A program made the translations under genes and the position numbers. The notes under the pieces were generated by a model. The model had not been told where the DNA came from. It saw only the letters and a list, made by a program, of their open reading frames with translations, and did no database searches. A stretch of DNA of 64,000 nucleotides, from positions 372,001 to 436,000 of the forward strand of contig NZ_CP036287.1 in assembly GCF_007748095.1 (NCBI RefSeq), in the 5' to 3' direction. This DNA comes from Engelhardtia mirabilis. Lineage in GTDB: Bacteria > Planctomycetota > UBA1135 > GCA-002686595. Shown here in pieces: positions 23,039 to 32,512 of this stretch (positions are counted from its first letter, which is position 1; each line of letters opens with the position of its first letter).

Positions 23039-25309
23039 ATGCAACCTCGCCTCGCCAAGGACCTGGCCGACGCCGCCATGGAGCTGCATCGGCGTCGACT
23101 GTGGGAGCCTCTACCGCTCGATGCCGTGTTCCAAGTGCGGCTCGAGGGTGACGAGCAGCCCCTCGTGGCGCAGATCCTGGGGGCCGAGGGGGGCGAGTAC
23201 GGCTTGATTCTGGCGCGTGGCGAACGGGCGCTGGAGCTGTACGTGGGCGACCTGCTCGGGGTCCGGCGGGTCGCGAGCGAGATCATCGGGCGCACCAGCT
23301 TGGTGGGGGTCGCGCGCTGGTCGTCCCTCGACGCACGCCAGCGCGAGTTTCTGCGGGTCGCCGGCGTCCAGGCGCGGCGGGAGAAGCTGGTGCCCTACAT
23401 CGCGGTCGACGTGCCCGAGGGCGACCCCCGGCCGCCCAACAGTGGCGAGGCCAAGCGCCTCTTGGCCGTGACCCGCGCGGTGCTCGCGGCCGCGGAGGCC
23501 GGCGAGCTCACTCCGGGGTCCGTGGACACAGCGAACAAGCTCTTGGAGCTGCAGGTGGAGGGCAGCCCGCGCGCGCCGCGCTGGCAGGTGCGCTACCTGC
23601 CGCGGCCGACGGTCCTGGACGAATTGGTGAACAACGCCCTGACGGAATCGGACTCGGACCACGACGAACTCCCCACCCTGGAAGGAGTCTTCGGCAAGCT
23701 CGAGCCGCGTCCGGACTCGACCTGGTTCGTGGCCGTGCGCCCGTTGGCGGAGATCGAGTTCGACGACGGCGGACCCGCCGACCTGTTGGTCGTGGCCGAC
23801 CTGGACGAGGAGGAGCCCCTGTACGCGGACCTCGTTCCGCGCGGCAGTGCCGGCGACGTGATCATCGCCTTCCAAGCGGTCGTCGATGGGCAGCTGGAGG
23901 CCGACGAGGCGTTCGGGATCGCGGGCTGCGTCCAGTTCGACGACCCGTTCGTCGAGGCGCTGTTCGAGGAAGAGCTGGTCGGCTTCGGCGTCAGGGTCGA
24001 GTTGGTCGAGGCACCCTCGATCGTGGAGGAGATCGCGTTGGTGGCCCTGGGCATCCTCGAGCAAGAGATCGAGACGACGAGCGGCGAGATACCGCAGGAC
24101 ATCGACGGCTGGAAGCGGGTCGAGGGGGCCGTGATCGCGCGCTACGTCGCGCCGCTGGTGGACGAGCTCACGGATCGCGAGGCCGCGCGCTTCTTCGGTC
24201 GCCGCGACCTCGCCGAGGAGCTGCTCGAGGAGGCCGAACTCGACGAGGGGAACCCGATCCCCTTGATCGCGGTCCTGGGCTGGCTGTTCCTGGACCACCG
24301 GCCGGGCCGCCACCGCCGCACCCGCTGCGAGGCGCTTCTGGAGCGTGAGGAACTGGATCCCCGCGACCGCATCGTCCTCGAGGCCTATCGGGATGCCGTG
24401 CTATCGATCTTTCGGGTGGACGCAACCGAGCCGGGTGAGTCGATCGAGGTCGAGGACGTGCTGACCGGCGAGCGCTACGTGGTGCAGGACGAGGTCATGT
24501 CCGGCGCGGCGATCCTCGGGATCTTCATCCCCATGCGCGTGGTGCGGCTGGGCGACTGGTACGTGCCGAGCCTCGCCGGTCCTCCGCTCGGCCCGGTCCA
24601 GGTCGCGGCCTTCACCGAGACCCTCGCCAACGCGGGTCACGATCGGGACCAGGCCAGCCTGCGGGCCGGCGGGCACCTGTTCGGGACGTTGTGGCAGAGC
24701 CAGGAAGAAGAGCCACCGGTGTTGATGAACACCGACGGCGAGTTGCTCGATCCTGTCACGGCCCTGTTCCGGGTGGCCGATGGGATGGGGCTCGAGCGAT
24801 CCCTGGATGCGCAGGGGGACCTCGAGCGCGATGAGAGCGGCGGCTGGTTGTGGGTCAAGCCCGCCAAGCTGCGAGGCGAGTTCGGCGAGCTGACTGTGCT
24901 CGGCCGGTTCGAGGTCTTCGGCGACGAGCTCTTGCTCGAGGTCAACTCGGCCGAACGTCTACGGGAAGCTCGCACCTGGTTGGACGAGGTCGAGGGCTTG
25001 GTCTTCGAGCGCCTGGTCGAGCCCGTCCGCGAACCCGCGACCGACGACCTGCTTCCGCAGCGACCCGAGCCGGTGTCGGAGGAGCTGGCGGCCTCGCTCC
25101 GGGCCAGCATCGAGGCCCTGTTCATGGCGAAGCTCGACGAGCAGGTGCCCATGTTCGGAGGCCAGACCCCGCGCGAGCACTGCACGACTGAGCGCGGCCG
25201 GCGGACCGTCGCCCGCTGGATTCGCACGATGATCCCGGTGAGCTCGCCCATGGGCCCGATCCACCCGCCCCGCGAGCGAATGATGGAACAGTTGGGGCTG
25301 TCAGGCTGA
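23039..25309 (+). CDS. Large acidic cytoplasmic protein, unknown
   Basis: A 756-residue soluble protein without signal peptide or membrane segment. It is strongly acidic, with stretches such as LAEELLEEAELDEGN. I do not recognise a family with confidence. A segment with VEDVLTGERYVVQDEVMSGA followed by RVVRLGDWYV resembles the beta-barrel region seen in some SEC-C-linked hypothetical proteins. The C-terminus (REHCTTERGRRTVARWIRTM) looks like a short helical, possibly nucleic-acid-binding end. The ATG at 23039 is supported by the nearby -10-like TAACCT; a much longer open frame upstream is antisense to the coiled-coil gene. Alone on its strand, with no operon partner. Confidence 0.75.
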   Translation: MQPRLAKDLADAAMELHRRRLWEPLPLDAVFQVRLEGDEQPLVAQILGAEGGEYGLILARGERALELYVGDLLGVRRVASEIIGRTSLVGVARWSSLDARQREFLRVAGVQARREKLVPYIAVDVPEGDPRPPNSGEAKRLLAVTRAVLAAAEAGELTPGSVDTANKLLELQVEGSPRAPRWQVRYLPRPTVLDELVNNALTESDSDHDELPTLEGVFGKLEPRPDSTWFVAVRPLAEIEFDDGGPADLLVVADLDEEEPLYADLVPRGSAGDVIIAFQAVVDGQLEADEAFGIAGCVQFDDPFVEALFEEELVGFGVRVELVEAPSIVEEIALVALGILEQEIETTSGEIPQDIDGWKRVEGAVIARYVAPLVDELTDREAARFFGRRDLAEELLEEAELDEGNPIPLIAVLGWLFLDHRPGRHRRTRCEALLEREELDPRDRIVLEAYRDAVLSIFRVDATEPGESIEVEDVLTGERYVVQDEVMSGAAILGIFIPMRVVRLGDWYVPSLAGPPLGPVQVAAFTETLANAGHDRDQASLRAGGHLFGTLWQSQEEEPPVLMNTDGELLDPVTALFRVADGMGLERSLDAQGDLERDESGGWLWVKPAKLRGEFGELTVLGRFEVFGDELLLEVNSAERLREARTWLDEVEGLVFERLVEPVREPATDDLLPQRPEPVSEELAASLRASIEALFMAKLDEQVPMFGGQTPREHCTTERGRRTVARWIRTMIPVSSPMGPIHPPRERMMEQLGLSG

Positions 25310-25510
25310 AGCGCGCGAGGGTGATCGCCGCTCGGCGTGGGTCCTGGGAGCGGCGGGGCGCGCGGGCATTCCCCGAGGATCGAAGGTCGGACCGAATGGA
25401 GCGGGCGCAAGCGCGTAGGTTCGCGCCGTGCTCTCACCGCCGACCGTACCCCACCCTCGCGATGCCTGGGGCGACCCCGCTCTCAACTGCGACTCACCTT
25501 CAGCTCAGGA

Positions 25511-25963
25511 ATGACTGCCTACGAATCGAAGTCGACTGGATGGTGGCTGTTCGGGATCGCGGGCTTCTTGGTCGTGCTCGGCCTCGTACTCGCGGTCATC
25601 TTCGCCATCGGCGCCAGGCCCGAGGCCCTGATCGGCGTGGCGCTGGTTGCCCTCGGCCTGTTGGTCGCCAATTTCGGCGTCCTGACGGTGCGGGTGACCG
25701 GCGCCGTCGTGAGCTGGCATTTCGGTCGGGGACCGATTGGATGGACCGTCCCCCTGGAGCGCGTCGTGGGCGTCGAGGCACGGCGTTCGCCCTGGTACTG
25801 GGGTTGGGGCATCCGCTGGACGACCCACGGCTGGCTGTGGCGGGCCCACGGACTCGACGCGGTGTGGATCGAGCTGGACAGCGGACGGTCGGTCGGGGTC
25901 GGGACCCAGGACCCGGATGGGCTCGTGCGAGCGCTGCGGCGGGCCGTTGAATCAAGACCGTGA
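25511..25963 (+). CDS. Small membrane protein with PH-like domain
   Basis: A 150-residue protein with two N-terminal transmembrane helices (about 10-33 and 37-58), then a beta-rich soluble part. VTGAVVSWHFGRGPIGWTV, RVVGVEARRSPWYWGWGI and a closing helix VRALRRAV are typical of bacterial PH-like (YdbT-type) membrane proteins. Function unknown. The ATG at 25511 directly follows CAGGA; an upstream open frame is not supported. It is convergent with the secreted-protein gene at 26008. Confidence 0.72.
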   Translation: MTAYESKSTGWWLFGIAGFLVVLGLVLAVIFAIGARPEALIGVALVALGLLVANFGVLTVRVTGAVVSWHFGRGPIGWTVPLERVVGVEARRSPWYWGWGIRWTTHGWLWRAHGLDAVWIELDSGRSVGVGTQDPDGLVRALRRAVESRP

Positions 25964-26007
25964 GCCCTCGGCGCGGGACCGAGCCCGCGCGTCCTGATCC
26001 AGGGCAC

Positions 26008-27660
26008 CTACGGCACCAGGCGCACCGGGCACGGATTGCTGACGAAGGGTTGCGACAGCAAGGTGAAGGCGTGGTGCACGGTCAACCCCGCGAGGGCGCC
26101 GCTGATTCCGGTGGGCAGGGTCAGGCCCGCCGTCGCCGTCCCCGCGCCGTCGAGGAAGCCGATCTGACTCGAGAGGAAGGCCCCGTTGGGGTCGACCAGC
26201 GTGAGGTTGAAGTAGGGGTCGGGGTTGAGGGGCAGCGTGACCTGACCCAGGTCGAGGCCCGGCTGGGTGCCGGTGATCGTGCCCAGCAGGAAGTAGATCG
26301 CGCCGGCGTGGCTCGGGCCTGCGTCGAGGCTCAGGACCTGCGTCCCGCCGCTCCCCAGGGAGATGTCCACCAGGTCCGGCGCCAGCGACAGGGGGCAGGG
26401 TCCGGCCACGGTGTCCAGCCGCACGCGCCGGTCCGCCACCAAGGCCAGCTCGAGGTCGGTGCCGTCGGCCGAGTGCAGGATCCAATCGAAGACTCCCTGG
26501 ATGACCGGGGTCGATGAGCTGCCGTTGACGTCGGTGAAGGCGATCACGAGTTCCCACGGGCCCTCCAGGTCACCGAGCACGAGTCCGTCCGTGCAGCAAC
26601 CGCTCCAGTTCCAGCGCGCGGTGAACGTACTCTCGCCGGCCACGCCCGTGAAGGTGTCCGATTGGTTCGGATCGTCGAGCAGCACCAGGGCTGCCCCGTC
26701 GGCGTCGCCCGTCAGGTCGAAGCGCATCTCGGCGCGACCGCCGTCGCCGTCCCCGGGCACGTCATGCACGACGAACAGAGCCAGGCCCTCGTCGCCGGTC
26801 TGGATCAAGGCCAGGTTGGTATCGTTCTTGTCGAGAGCCAGCAATGTGCCGTTGTAGGAATCCGACGCGGGGAAGTCGTAGGAGTACAGCGAGTCGACCG
26901 CAGAGCTGGTCGGGAAGATCTCGATGTAGCCGAGGATGTTGGCGTCGAAGTCGCCGGCGCCGGGGCTCGACTCCTGGGCGACGCGCACCAGTCCGTTGCA
27001 GCCGGCGGTGGTGCTGGGGCGCTCGAAACTGAGGTCGTCGATGGCGAATCCCGGGTTCTGATTGGTGAACTCGATCTCGACCCGCGAGATGCCATCCGCG
27101 ATGAGCTGGATGTAGGTCCCGACGCCGTTCCCAGTGCCTTCGTCTCCGTCGGCCACGCCAGTGCTGGCGAGCAGGCTCGAACCGCTGTCGTAGGCACGCA
27201 CCTCGAGCACGTCGCCCGCGTCGATGTCGATCGCGAACATCGCCACGTTCGAGACCGGCGGGTCGAACAGGACCTCGATCGGGTGGTACTGCCCGTCGTT
27301 GGGGTCGGTGAGGGCGGAGAGGCCCGCCACTGGCGCATCGTTGCCGACGCCCTGGAACCCGACCTGGGGGCTCCCCTCGGTGCAGATGATCGGCGCCCCG
27401 ACCTCGCCGAGCAGACCGAACGTGACACCGGCCGCCGCGTACTGCGTGTTGATCGCGGTCGATTCCGGGAAGCCCTCGAAGTCGATCAGCGTGATCTCGC
27501 CGGTGCACGTGTCGCACTCGTCGGGGACACCGTTCTTGTTGCAGTCGAAGCTGGTCCCGAGAACCAGATCAATGGCGTCGTCGACGCCATTCATGTTGCA
27601 GTCCTGGGCAGTCGTCGGAACCAGGGTCGCGAGAAGCAGCAGGCTCGAGGGGGAGAGCAT
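26008..27660 (-). CDS. Secreted protein with dockerin-like Ca-binding start and lineage-specific C-terminal domain
   Basis: A 550-residue protein with a clear signal peptide (MLSPSSLLLLATLVPTTAQ). It is followed by two DxNxxGxxD-type calcium loops (CNMNGVDDAIDL, CNKNGVPDECD), as in dockerin or thrombospondin type 3 repeats. A jelly-roll-like beta domain (about 60-210, ending IDDLSFE) and further beta regions follow. The final ~110 residues (SLGSGGTQVLSLDAGPSHAG ... LPLNPDPYF) are a repeated type of C-terminal beta domain that may serve surface sorting. Catalytic residues not evident. The start ATG 27660 gives the signal peptide. Confidence 0.78.
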   Translation of the reverse strand: MLSPSSLLLLATLVPTTAQDCNMNGVDDAIDLVLGTSFDCNKNGVPDECDTCTGEITLIDFEGFPESTAINTQYAAAGVTFGLLGEVGAPIICTEGSPQVGFQGVGNDAPVAGLSALTDPNDGQYHPIEVLFDPPVSNVAMFAIDIDAGDVLEVRAYDSGSSLLASTGVADGDEGTGNGVGTYIQLIADGISRVEIEFTNQNPGFAIDDLSFERPSTTAGCNGLVRVAQESSPGAGDFDANILGYIEIFPTSSAVDSLYSYDFPASDSYNGTLLALDKNDTNLALIQTGDEGLALFVVHDVPGDGDGGRAEMRFDLTGDADGAALVLLDDPNQSDTFTGVAGESTFTARWNWSGCCTDGLVLGDLEGPWELVIAFTDVNGSSSTPVIQGVFDWILHSADGTDLELALVADRRVRLDTVAGPCPLSLAPDLVDISLGSGGTQVLSLDAGPSHAGAIYFLLGTITGTQPGLDLGQVTLPLNPDPYFNLTLVDPNGAFLSSQIGFLDGAGTATAGLTLPTGISGALAGLTVHHAFTLLSQPFVSNPCPVRLVP

Positions 27661-27790
27661 TGGAGGGCTGTCGTAGGGTGAATGCGGGATCACGCAGGCT
27701 CTCACGACGACACGGATCAGGGCCGTCGGATCCCCCATGAATCCTGCCGCAGACATCCAGAGGCGCCACAAGTTCCGCAAATGCGAACCC

Positions 27791-28543
27791 TTAGGACATG
27801 GCGCCGCGGATCGGCCAGGGCCGCCGGCCCGCGGGCATCAGCTCCTTCGGTCGCCGGCCGCCGGGATGGGTCACCGCTCCGAGCGACTTCCGGATCTGCT
27901 CGGACGAGCCCCTGGAGAGGGGCGTCATCGACTGGGGATCGAGCCGTCCGCGGCGCACCGCGAGAGGGCCTCGGCCGCAATCGCCGATCGTCAGCGCGAG
28001 CCCCTCGGACTGGGCGGTGTGGAGCGGCTCGCTGCTGACGTTCCAGGGACAGCCCACCTGGCCGAGCTGACTGACGACCGGCAACTGGATCGGGCCCAGG
28101 GGATTGACCGGCAGCAGCCCGTCATCGAACCGCACCGCTGCCGGCGCGAGGCACCAGGCGATGATCGGCACGGTGCCGACGGCGGCATGGCCGAGCCCCA
28201 TCAGGTCCGTCTCACCGAGAACCGGCCCAGTCTTGCAGCTGAAGACCGGCAGGCCCAGCGACCCGGGCTTGCCCGGCCCGTAGCTCAGCACGGTCGCCAG
28301 GACGTCCGCGGGAGCGAAGCCCCCAGGAAGCGAATTCGGCGTGAGCGAGAAGAACTGATCCGCGCCGGCCAGACCGAGCGCATGGGGTGCCCCGGCGAGC
28401 AAGTAGTCGCCGTCGATGGCGACGTCGGGGCGGTAGGCGTAGACCGCTCCCGGGGCCTCGGTGGGGCCGTGGGAGAACTGGGACGCACCCACGGCGCGTC
28501 GCCCGCCGTCCAGATCGAGCTGGTATTCGAACTGAGAGTCCAC
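27791..28543 (-). pseudogene. Remnant of a secreted FG-GAP-type protein
   Basis: An open frame whose translation begins inside a beta-propeller-like strand (VGASQFSHGPTEAPGAVYAY) and continues into the C-terminal domain seen in other secreted proteins of this window (YGPGKPGSLGLPVF ... FDDGLLPVNPLGPIQLP ... SEGLALTIG). There is no signal peptide, the frame upstream is interrupted by a TAG (reading TEDHAITVYPDP after it), and the last ~55 residues after TIGDCG look non-native. It is best explained as the 3' part of a lost gene. The GTG at 28543 could allow translation, so a short functional gene is not excluded. Confidence 0.5.
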
Positions 28544-28632
28544 CTGGGTCGGATCCGGGTAGACCGTGATCGCGTGGTCTTCGGTCTACCGATCACAGTC
28601 GAGCACGGTGGCTCCCGCCTCCTCTGGCGCGA

Positions 28633-30453
28633 TCAGAAGATTGCAACCTCCTTCGGGACGAAGCCGGTCTTCGGTCGTCGCGGCACCTCGATCCGGCGCA
28701 AGCGACGACGCAGGAGCGCGAGGCACGCGAGCACCAGGCCGAGCAGCAGGGCGGTCCAGGCAATCGGGCTCGAGGCCAAGGCCCCGTCCAGCCATCGATG
28801 GATTCGCGCGCCGAGGACCAGAAGCGCGGTCCGATCGGAGAGCGCCAGTGAGCTGATGGCGATCAGGGCAGAGATCGCCAGGGTGCCGAGTCCGTAGGTT
28901 CGCAGGCGGCGCCGCCATCGCGGGCACGTGGATGCAAGCGGTCGTGGATCACGCAGCGCGAACCAGCAGGCGCCGAACCACAGCAGGACGCCAAACAGGA
29001 ACCAGCCGCCGGTGCGATTGTGGTCGCGATCGGGTAGGGGACCCCAGGGAGCGCCCTTCGGGATCCGCCAGCTCTCTTCGCCGATCGAGTCCCCGGGGTT
29101 GCACTCGGACAGGTAACGGGCGAGGACCTCGTCAGCCGAGAGCTCCAGGCCGTGGACGTCGCGCAACGCGCGCGAGAGCTGCCAGGACAGGAAGCGGACG
29201 GTGTTGTCAGGTGCGACGTCGTAGGGGTTGTAGACGAAGCTCGACACGCCCCAGAAGAGCCGGTGTCGCAGGGGCTCGCAGGTCTCGCCCCAGGGGGCGG
29301 TGACCCCGCCATCCCGTGGGTCGAGGCCGAGCGCCCACGCACGGGGCGGCACCTCGACGTGCAACCGATACTCTTCCTCCTCGACGCCGTTGGCACGCTC
29401 TATGCCGTTGTCCAACTGCACGGACGCAGCGAGGACGTCGTAGGAGAGGAAAGGGGTCGGAAAGAAGAGCCCTCGGACACCAGTTCCGAGCGCGACCGCA
29501 ATCAGGGACGGGAGCATCAAGAACGGCAGCATCCGGTCCCGGGAAATCGGGAGCGCATGGAGGCCATGCAGTGGGCTCAGCCCGTGCTTCACTGAGACCA
29601 TCACCATCCAGAACGGGTACCCGATCAGGAACCAGGGATTGCTGTACCCTGGGATGAACGCGCTCAGGAGAGCGACTGCCAGCATGAGCATGGGAAGTGG
29701 CCGCAGGGCGACACTGCGAAGCATCACGAAGACCAGCGGGGACAGGCCAAGTCGGGTGCCTGTTCCGGCTGGCGATCCATGGTCGACGCGCCTGGTGTCC
29801 GGTGCCGAGGGCGGATCGTCGGCTGGGATCTCCAACGGCGCGCGTCGCCGGAGATCCACGAGTACGACGGCGGCGAGCAGCCCATAGGGAATCGCGAGAA
29901 GCGGCTGGTTGAAGCCAGCTGGGAGCGCAGCGATCGCGACGCCCACGCATCCGGCCGTGATCGTGTCGGTCAGGGGCAGCCTGCGGACCGTGGGCTTCCA
30001 GCGAAAGATCAGGATGAGCGCGAGCGCGGCGCTCATCAGCAGGTTTCCACCTGCAAGGAGCAATACGCTGCGGTAGCGGGACGGGGCATCGACGGCCAAG
30101 ACGGCGGTCATCACGGCGATCGGAACACCAAGTGCGAAGAGGCCCAGGCCCAGCCGCGTGAGCACCAGCTCGCGCATCGTCACCGGCAGCGCGCGCTCGA
30201 ACTCACGCACTCGGGTGCGGATCGGAAGTAGCGTCGTGAACACGACGAGGCCGAGAAGGAGCGGCATTCCGATCAGCGAATAGATCTCACCGAAGTGGTC
30301 ACTCGACGACCAAACGGGGCTGCCGTTGACGTCGCGCTCAGTGAGCACTGAAAGGGCTACTCTGGATTCAAACAACGCGTAGGCCGCGGCGAGGGCCGCG
30401 ACGAGGGGCAGCATTCGCAGCGCCGGCTCCCGTCGCACGAGTGCAAGCCTCAC
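28633..30453 (-). CDS. ABC-2-type permease of the YtrA-regulated transporter
   Basis: A 606-residue polytopic membrane protein with about ten hydrophobic helices: a cluster in the first ~270 residues, a polar loop of ~150 residues (about 290-440) and two or three C-terminal helices. It follows the ABC ATPase with a GTGA overlap, so the GTG at 30453 is the start. In operons of this kind (GntR-YtrA / ATPase / permease) the transporter exports or responds to cell-envelope stress compounds; the substrate is unknown. No separate substrate-binding protein is present. Confidence 0.82.
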   Translation of the reverse strand: MRLALVRREPALRMLPLVAALAAAYALFESRVALSVLTERDVNGSPVWSSSDHFGEIYSLIGMPLLLGLVVFTTLLPIRTRVREFERALPVTMRELVLTRLGLGLFALGVPIAVMTAVLAVDAPSRYRSVLLLAGGNLLMSAALALILIFRWKPTVRRLPLTDTITAGCVGVAIAALPAGFNQPLLAIPYGLLAAVVLVDLRRRAPLEIPADDPPSAPDTRRVDHGSPAGTGTRLGLSPLVFVMLRSVALRPLPMLMLAVALLSAFIPGYSNPWFLIGYPFWMVMVSVKHGLSPLHGLHALPISRDRMLPFLMLPSLIAVALGTGVRGLFFPTPFLSYDVLAASVQLDNGIERANGVEEEEYRLHVEVPPRAWALGLDPRDGGVTAPWGETCEPLRHRLFWGVSSFVYNPYDVAPDNTVRFLSWQLSRALRDVHGLELSADEVLARYLSECNPGDSIGEESWRIPKGAPWGPLPDRDHNRTGGWFLFGVLLWFGACWFALRDPRPLASTCPRWRRRLRTYGLGTLAISALIAISSLALSDRTALLVLGARIHRWLDGALASSPIAWTALLLGLVLACLALLRRRLRRIEVPRRPKTGFVPKEVAIF

Positions 30454-31340
30454 CGTCGACCCTCCGCGATCTCGATGAACAGGTCCTCGAGGGAGATGGG
30501 TGTGATCCGCGCGTGTTGCGCGCCGCTCAGCCCGCCGATCTGTCCGCGCACGGACTCGGCTCCTTCGATGAAGACGCCGCGAAGTTCGCCGCCGACGACT
30601 CGTGAGGCCAGACATCCGGTGAGGCCGCGCAGGTCGTCGGCGCCACTCGCGGAAGGCAGGCTCGCTAGCACCGTCGTCTCCCGAAGCTCGTCCAGGTCGC
30701 GATCGATCAAGACCCCGCGGTCATGCAGCAGGCAGACGCGGCTGGCGATGCGCTCGACGTCTTCCATCTGGTGCGACGAGAACAGGATCGTGCTGCCCTC
30801 CGCGGCCAGGAACTGGACCGCGGTCTCCAGGAACTCGCGCCGCGCGGCCGGGTCGAGGCCGCCCGCGGGTTCGTCGAGCAACAGCAGCTCCGGACGATGG
30901 GCGATCGCACACAGCACCGCCACGCGACGCGCCTGACCCTTGCTGAGCTTGCCGACCTTCTCGCGCCCGCCGATGTCGAAGCGTTCGGCGAGCTGAGCCT
31001 CGAGGGCGCGATCCCAGGTCGGGAAGAGCGCGCGGTGCATCTCGAGTACGCCCTCGACCGTCAGGTAGGGCGGCAGGACCTGGTCCTCGGAAACGTAGCC
31101 GAGGCGGCGCTTGACCCTGACCGGGAACGCCTGTGGATCGAACCCGAAGAGCCGAACCTTGCCCGCTTGGGGCGTCAGCATCCCCAACGCGATCTGGATC
31201 AGGGTGGTCTTGCCCGCGCCGTTCTCGCCCAAGAGGCCGACCACCTCGCCAGGATCGAGGGTCAGGCTGACGTCGACCAGGACGTCGATTCCGGCCTCGT
31301 AGCAGCGGGTCACCCGTGAGAGTTCGAGTACGTGGGTCAT
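30450..31340 (-). CDS. ABC transporter ATP-binding protein
   Basis: A 296-residue ATPase with the Walker A motif GENGAGKTTL (about 39-48), Q-loop region YVSEDQVLPPYLTV, signature KLSKGQARRVAVL, Walker B ELLLLDEPAGGLDP and H-loop SSHQMEDVERIA. The C-terminal ~80 residues form the extension often seen in ABC-2 exporters. It energises the permease encoded next to it. ATG 31340 overlaps the GntR gene by 4 bp (ATGA). Confidence 0.95.
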   Translation of the reverse strand: MTHVLELSRVTRCYEAGIDVLVDVSLTLDPGEVVGLLGENGAGKTTLIQIALGMLTPQAGKVRLFGFDPQAFPVRVKRRLGYVSEDQVLPPYLTVEGVLEMHRALFPTWDRALEAQLAERFDIGGREKVGKLSKGQARRVAVLCAIAHRPELLLLDEPAGGLDPAARREFLETAVQFLAAEGSTILFSSHQMEDVERIASRVCLLHDRGVLIDRDLDELRETTVLASLPSASGADDLRGLTGCLASRVVGGELRGVFIEGAESVRGQIGGLSGAQHARITPISLEDLFIEIAEGRR

Positions 31341-31783
31341 CGGTCGTTTCCGGATTCGTTTCGGGTCCCGCGGCTCGTCCGCTGGGCCGCTCGCTCGGCC
31401 TCGAGGACCGCGCGCTCCGCTTCGATCAACGTGTTCAGCGCGGCCGGCTCGAGCCCCGCGAGCTCGGCCTCGACCAAGAGGCGCCGCAGGTGCGGCCGCA
31501 GGCGCTCGGCGCTGTCCTGCTTCGACCGCGCCGCGTCGGCCCGCACGAACGTCCCCTGCCCGCGCCGGGTCTCGATCAGGCCCTGGGCCTCGAGCTCGTC
31601 GTAGGCCTTCTTCACCGTCAGCGGCGCGACCACCAGGCGCGCGGCCAGCTCTCGCAGGGAAGGCAGTCGCTCTCCGGCGATCAGCGAGCCCGTTGCGATG
31701 CCGGACGCCACCTGCCGCACGAGCTGCCGGTACAGCGGCGCGTCGTCGCCAGGGGTCAGGTGCAGGTGGACGGGAGGGGCCAT
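31337..31783 (-). CDS. GntR-family regulator, YtrA subfamily
   Basis: A 148-residue repressor-type protein. A winged helix (about 12-80) includes PLYRQLVRQVASGIATGSL, LPSLRELAARLVVAPLTVKK and the wing GLIETRRGQGTFV. It has only a short helical C-terminal segment in place of a large effector domain, as in the YtrA subfamily, whose genes precede ABC transporter genes. It is the first gene of a three-gene coupled operon and probably represses it by binding the palindrome at 31807-31830. Confidence 0.92.
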   Translation of the reverse strand: MAPPVHLHLTPGDDAPLYRQLVRQVASGIATGSLIAGERLPSLRELAARLVVAPLTVKKAYDELEAQGLIETRRGQGTFVRADAARSKQDSAERLRPHLRRLLVEAELAGLEPAALNTLIEAERAVLEAERAAQRTSRGTRNESGNDR

Positions 31784-31806
31784 GGTTGGGGGGCGAGGGC
31801 CGCCGA

Positions 31807-31830
31807 GTGTTATAGAGGACTAGAACACTA
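31807..31830. promoter_or_regulatory. Palindromic operator for the GntR/YtrA-type regulator
   Basis: AGTGTTATAG and CTAGAACACT are 10-bp arms with one mismatch around AGGA. The site lies 23 bp upstream of the regulator's ATG. The outer halves AGTGTT/AACACT match the known YtrA operator plan (AGTGTA ... TACACT with similar spacing). A TATAAC -10-like hexamer on the minus strand lies inside it, consistent with autorepression. Confidence 0.75.
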
Positions 31831-32092
31831 TTGCGGTGGGAAGGTCGGCCAAGGAATCGGAAGCCGTCCGCAAGCCGCGGAATAGCAACGCCTTGGACCA
31901 CCGCTCGCTCAAACCACCTAGGGCTGAGTACCGGCAGCCGAGCCCGCCAACCGTGACTTGGCTCCCCACCAGCGGCTTCGATCCGTGGCGAGGCGCTCCA
32001 GCCCTCGCCGCGCGGCGAACCGGGGGGACCCTCGGTCTCCTTCGCCAACCCCCATCCCTGTCGTGCCCGCCCAGTGCGCCTAGAGTCTCGGC

Positions 32093-32512
32093 ATGGCTTC
32101 TGATAGCCGAACGCACCACGAGCCCTGCCCTTGCGGCCGACCGCACGCCCTCGCTGAATGCTGCGGACCGTACCTGACCGGCGCTCGTCCCGCGCCCGAC
32201 CCCGAGTCCCTGATGCGCTCGCGCTACACGGCCTTCGCGCTCGGGACTGCCGAGGCGATCGAGTACCTCGTCGCCACCCAACATCCGGACCACCGCGAGG
32301 CGAACCTGCGAGAAGGCCTGCGCGCGAGCATCGCCGGAATCGACGCTTGGGAGCGACTTCGCGTGCTCTCAGCCGAGATCGACGGCGAGCGGGGGATCGT
32401 GGAATTCGTCGCCACCTATCGAGTCGGGACGAAGCGTGGTCAGCTGCACGAGCGATCGGAGTTCGAGCGCGAGAGGGGCCATTGGCTCTACACGCGCGGC
32501 GCGATTCGCTGA
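32093..32512 (+). CDS. YchJ-type (UPF0225) SEC-C-related protein
   Basis: A 139-residue protein with the N-terminal zinc-binding SEC-C-like motif CPCGRPHALAECC, followed by an NTF2-like fold with the family motif SLMRSRYTAFALG and EFVATYRV, ending HERSEFERERGHWLYTRG. YchJ proteins are cytoplasmic and of unknown function. A TAGAGT hexamer ends about 9 nt before the ATG, so the mRNA may be nearly leaderless. It is divergent from the GntR operon. Confidence 0.9.
   Translation: MASDSRTHHEPCPCGRPHALAECCGPYLTGARPAPDPESLMRSRYTAFALGTAEAIEYLVATQHPDHREANLREGLRASIAGIDAWERLRVLSAEIDGERGIVEFVATYRVGTKRGQLHERSEFERERGHWLYTRGAIR

Noticed and set aside
25993..26007. Second copy of the MITE-like element
   Set aside because: Only about 13-15 bases resemble one end and no partner arm is found nearby; chance or a remnant cannot be separated.
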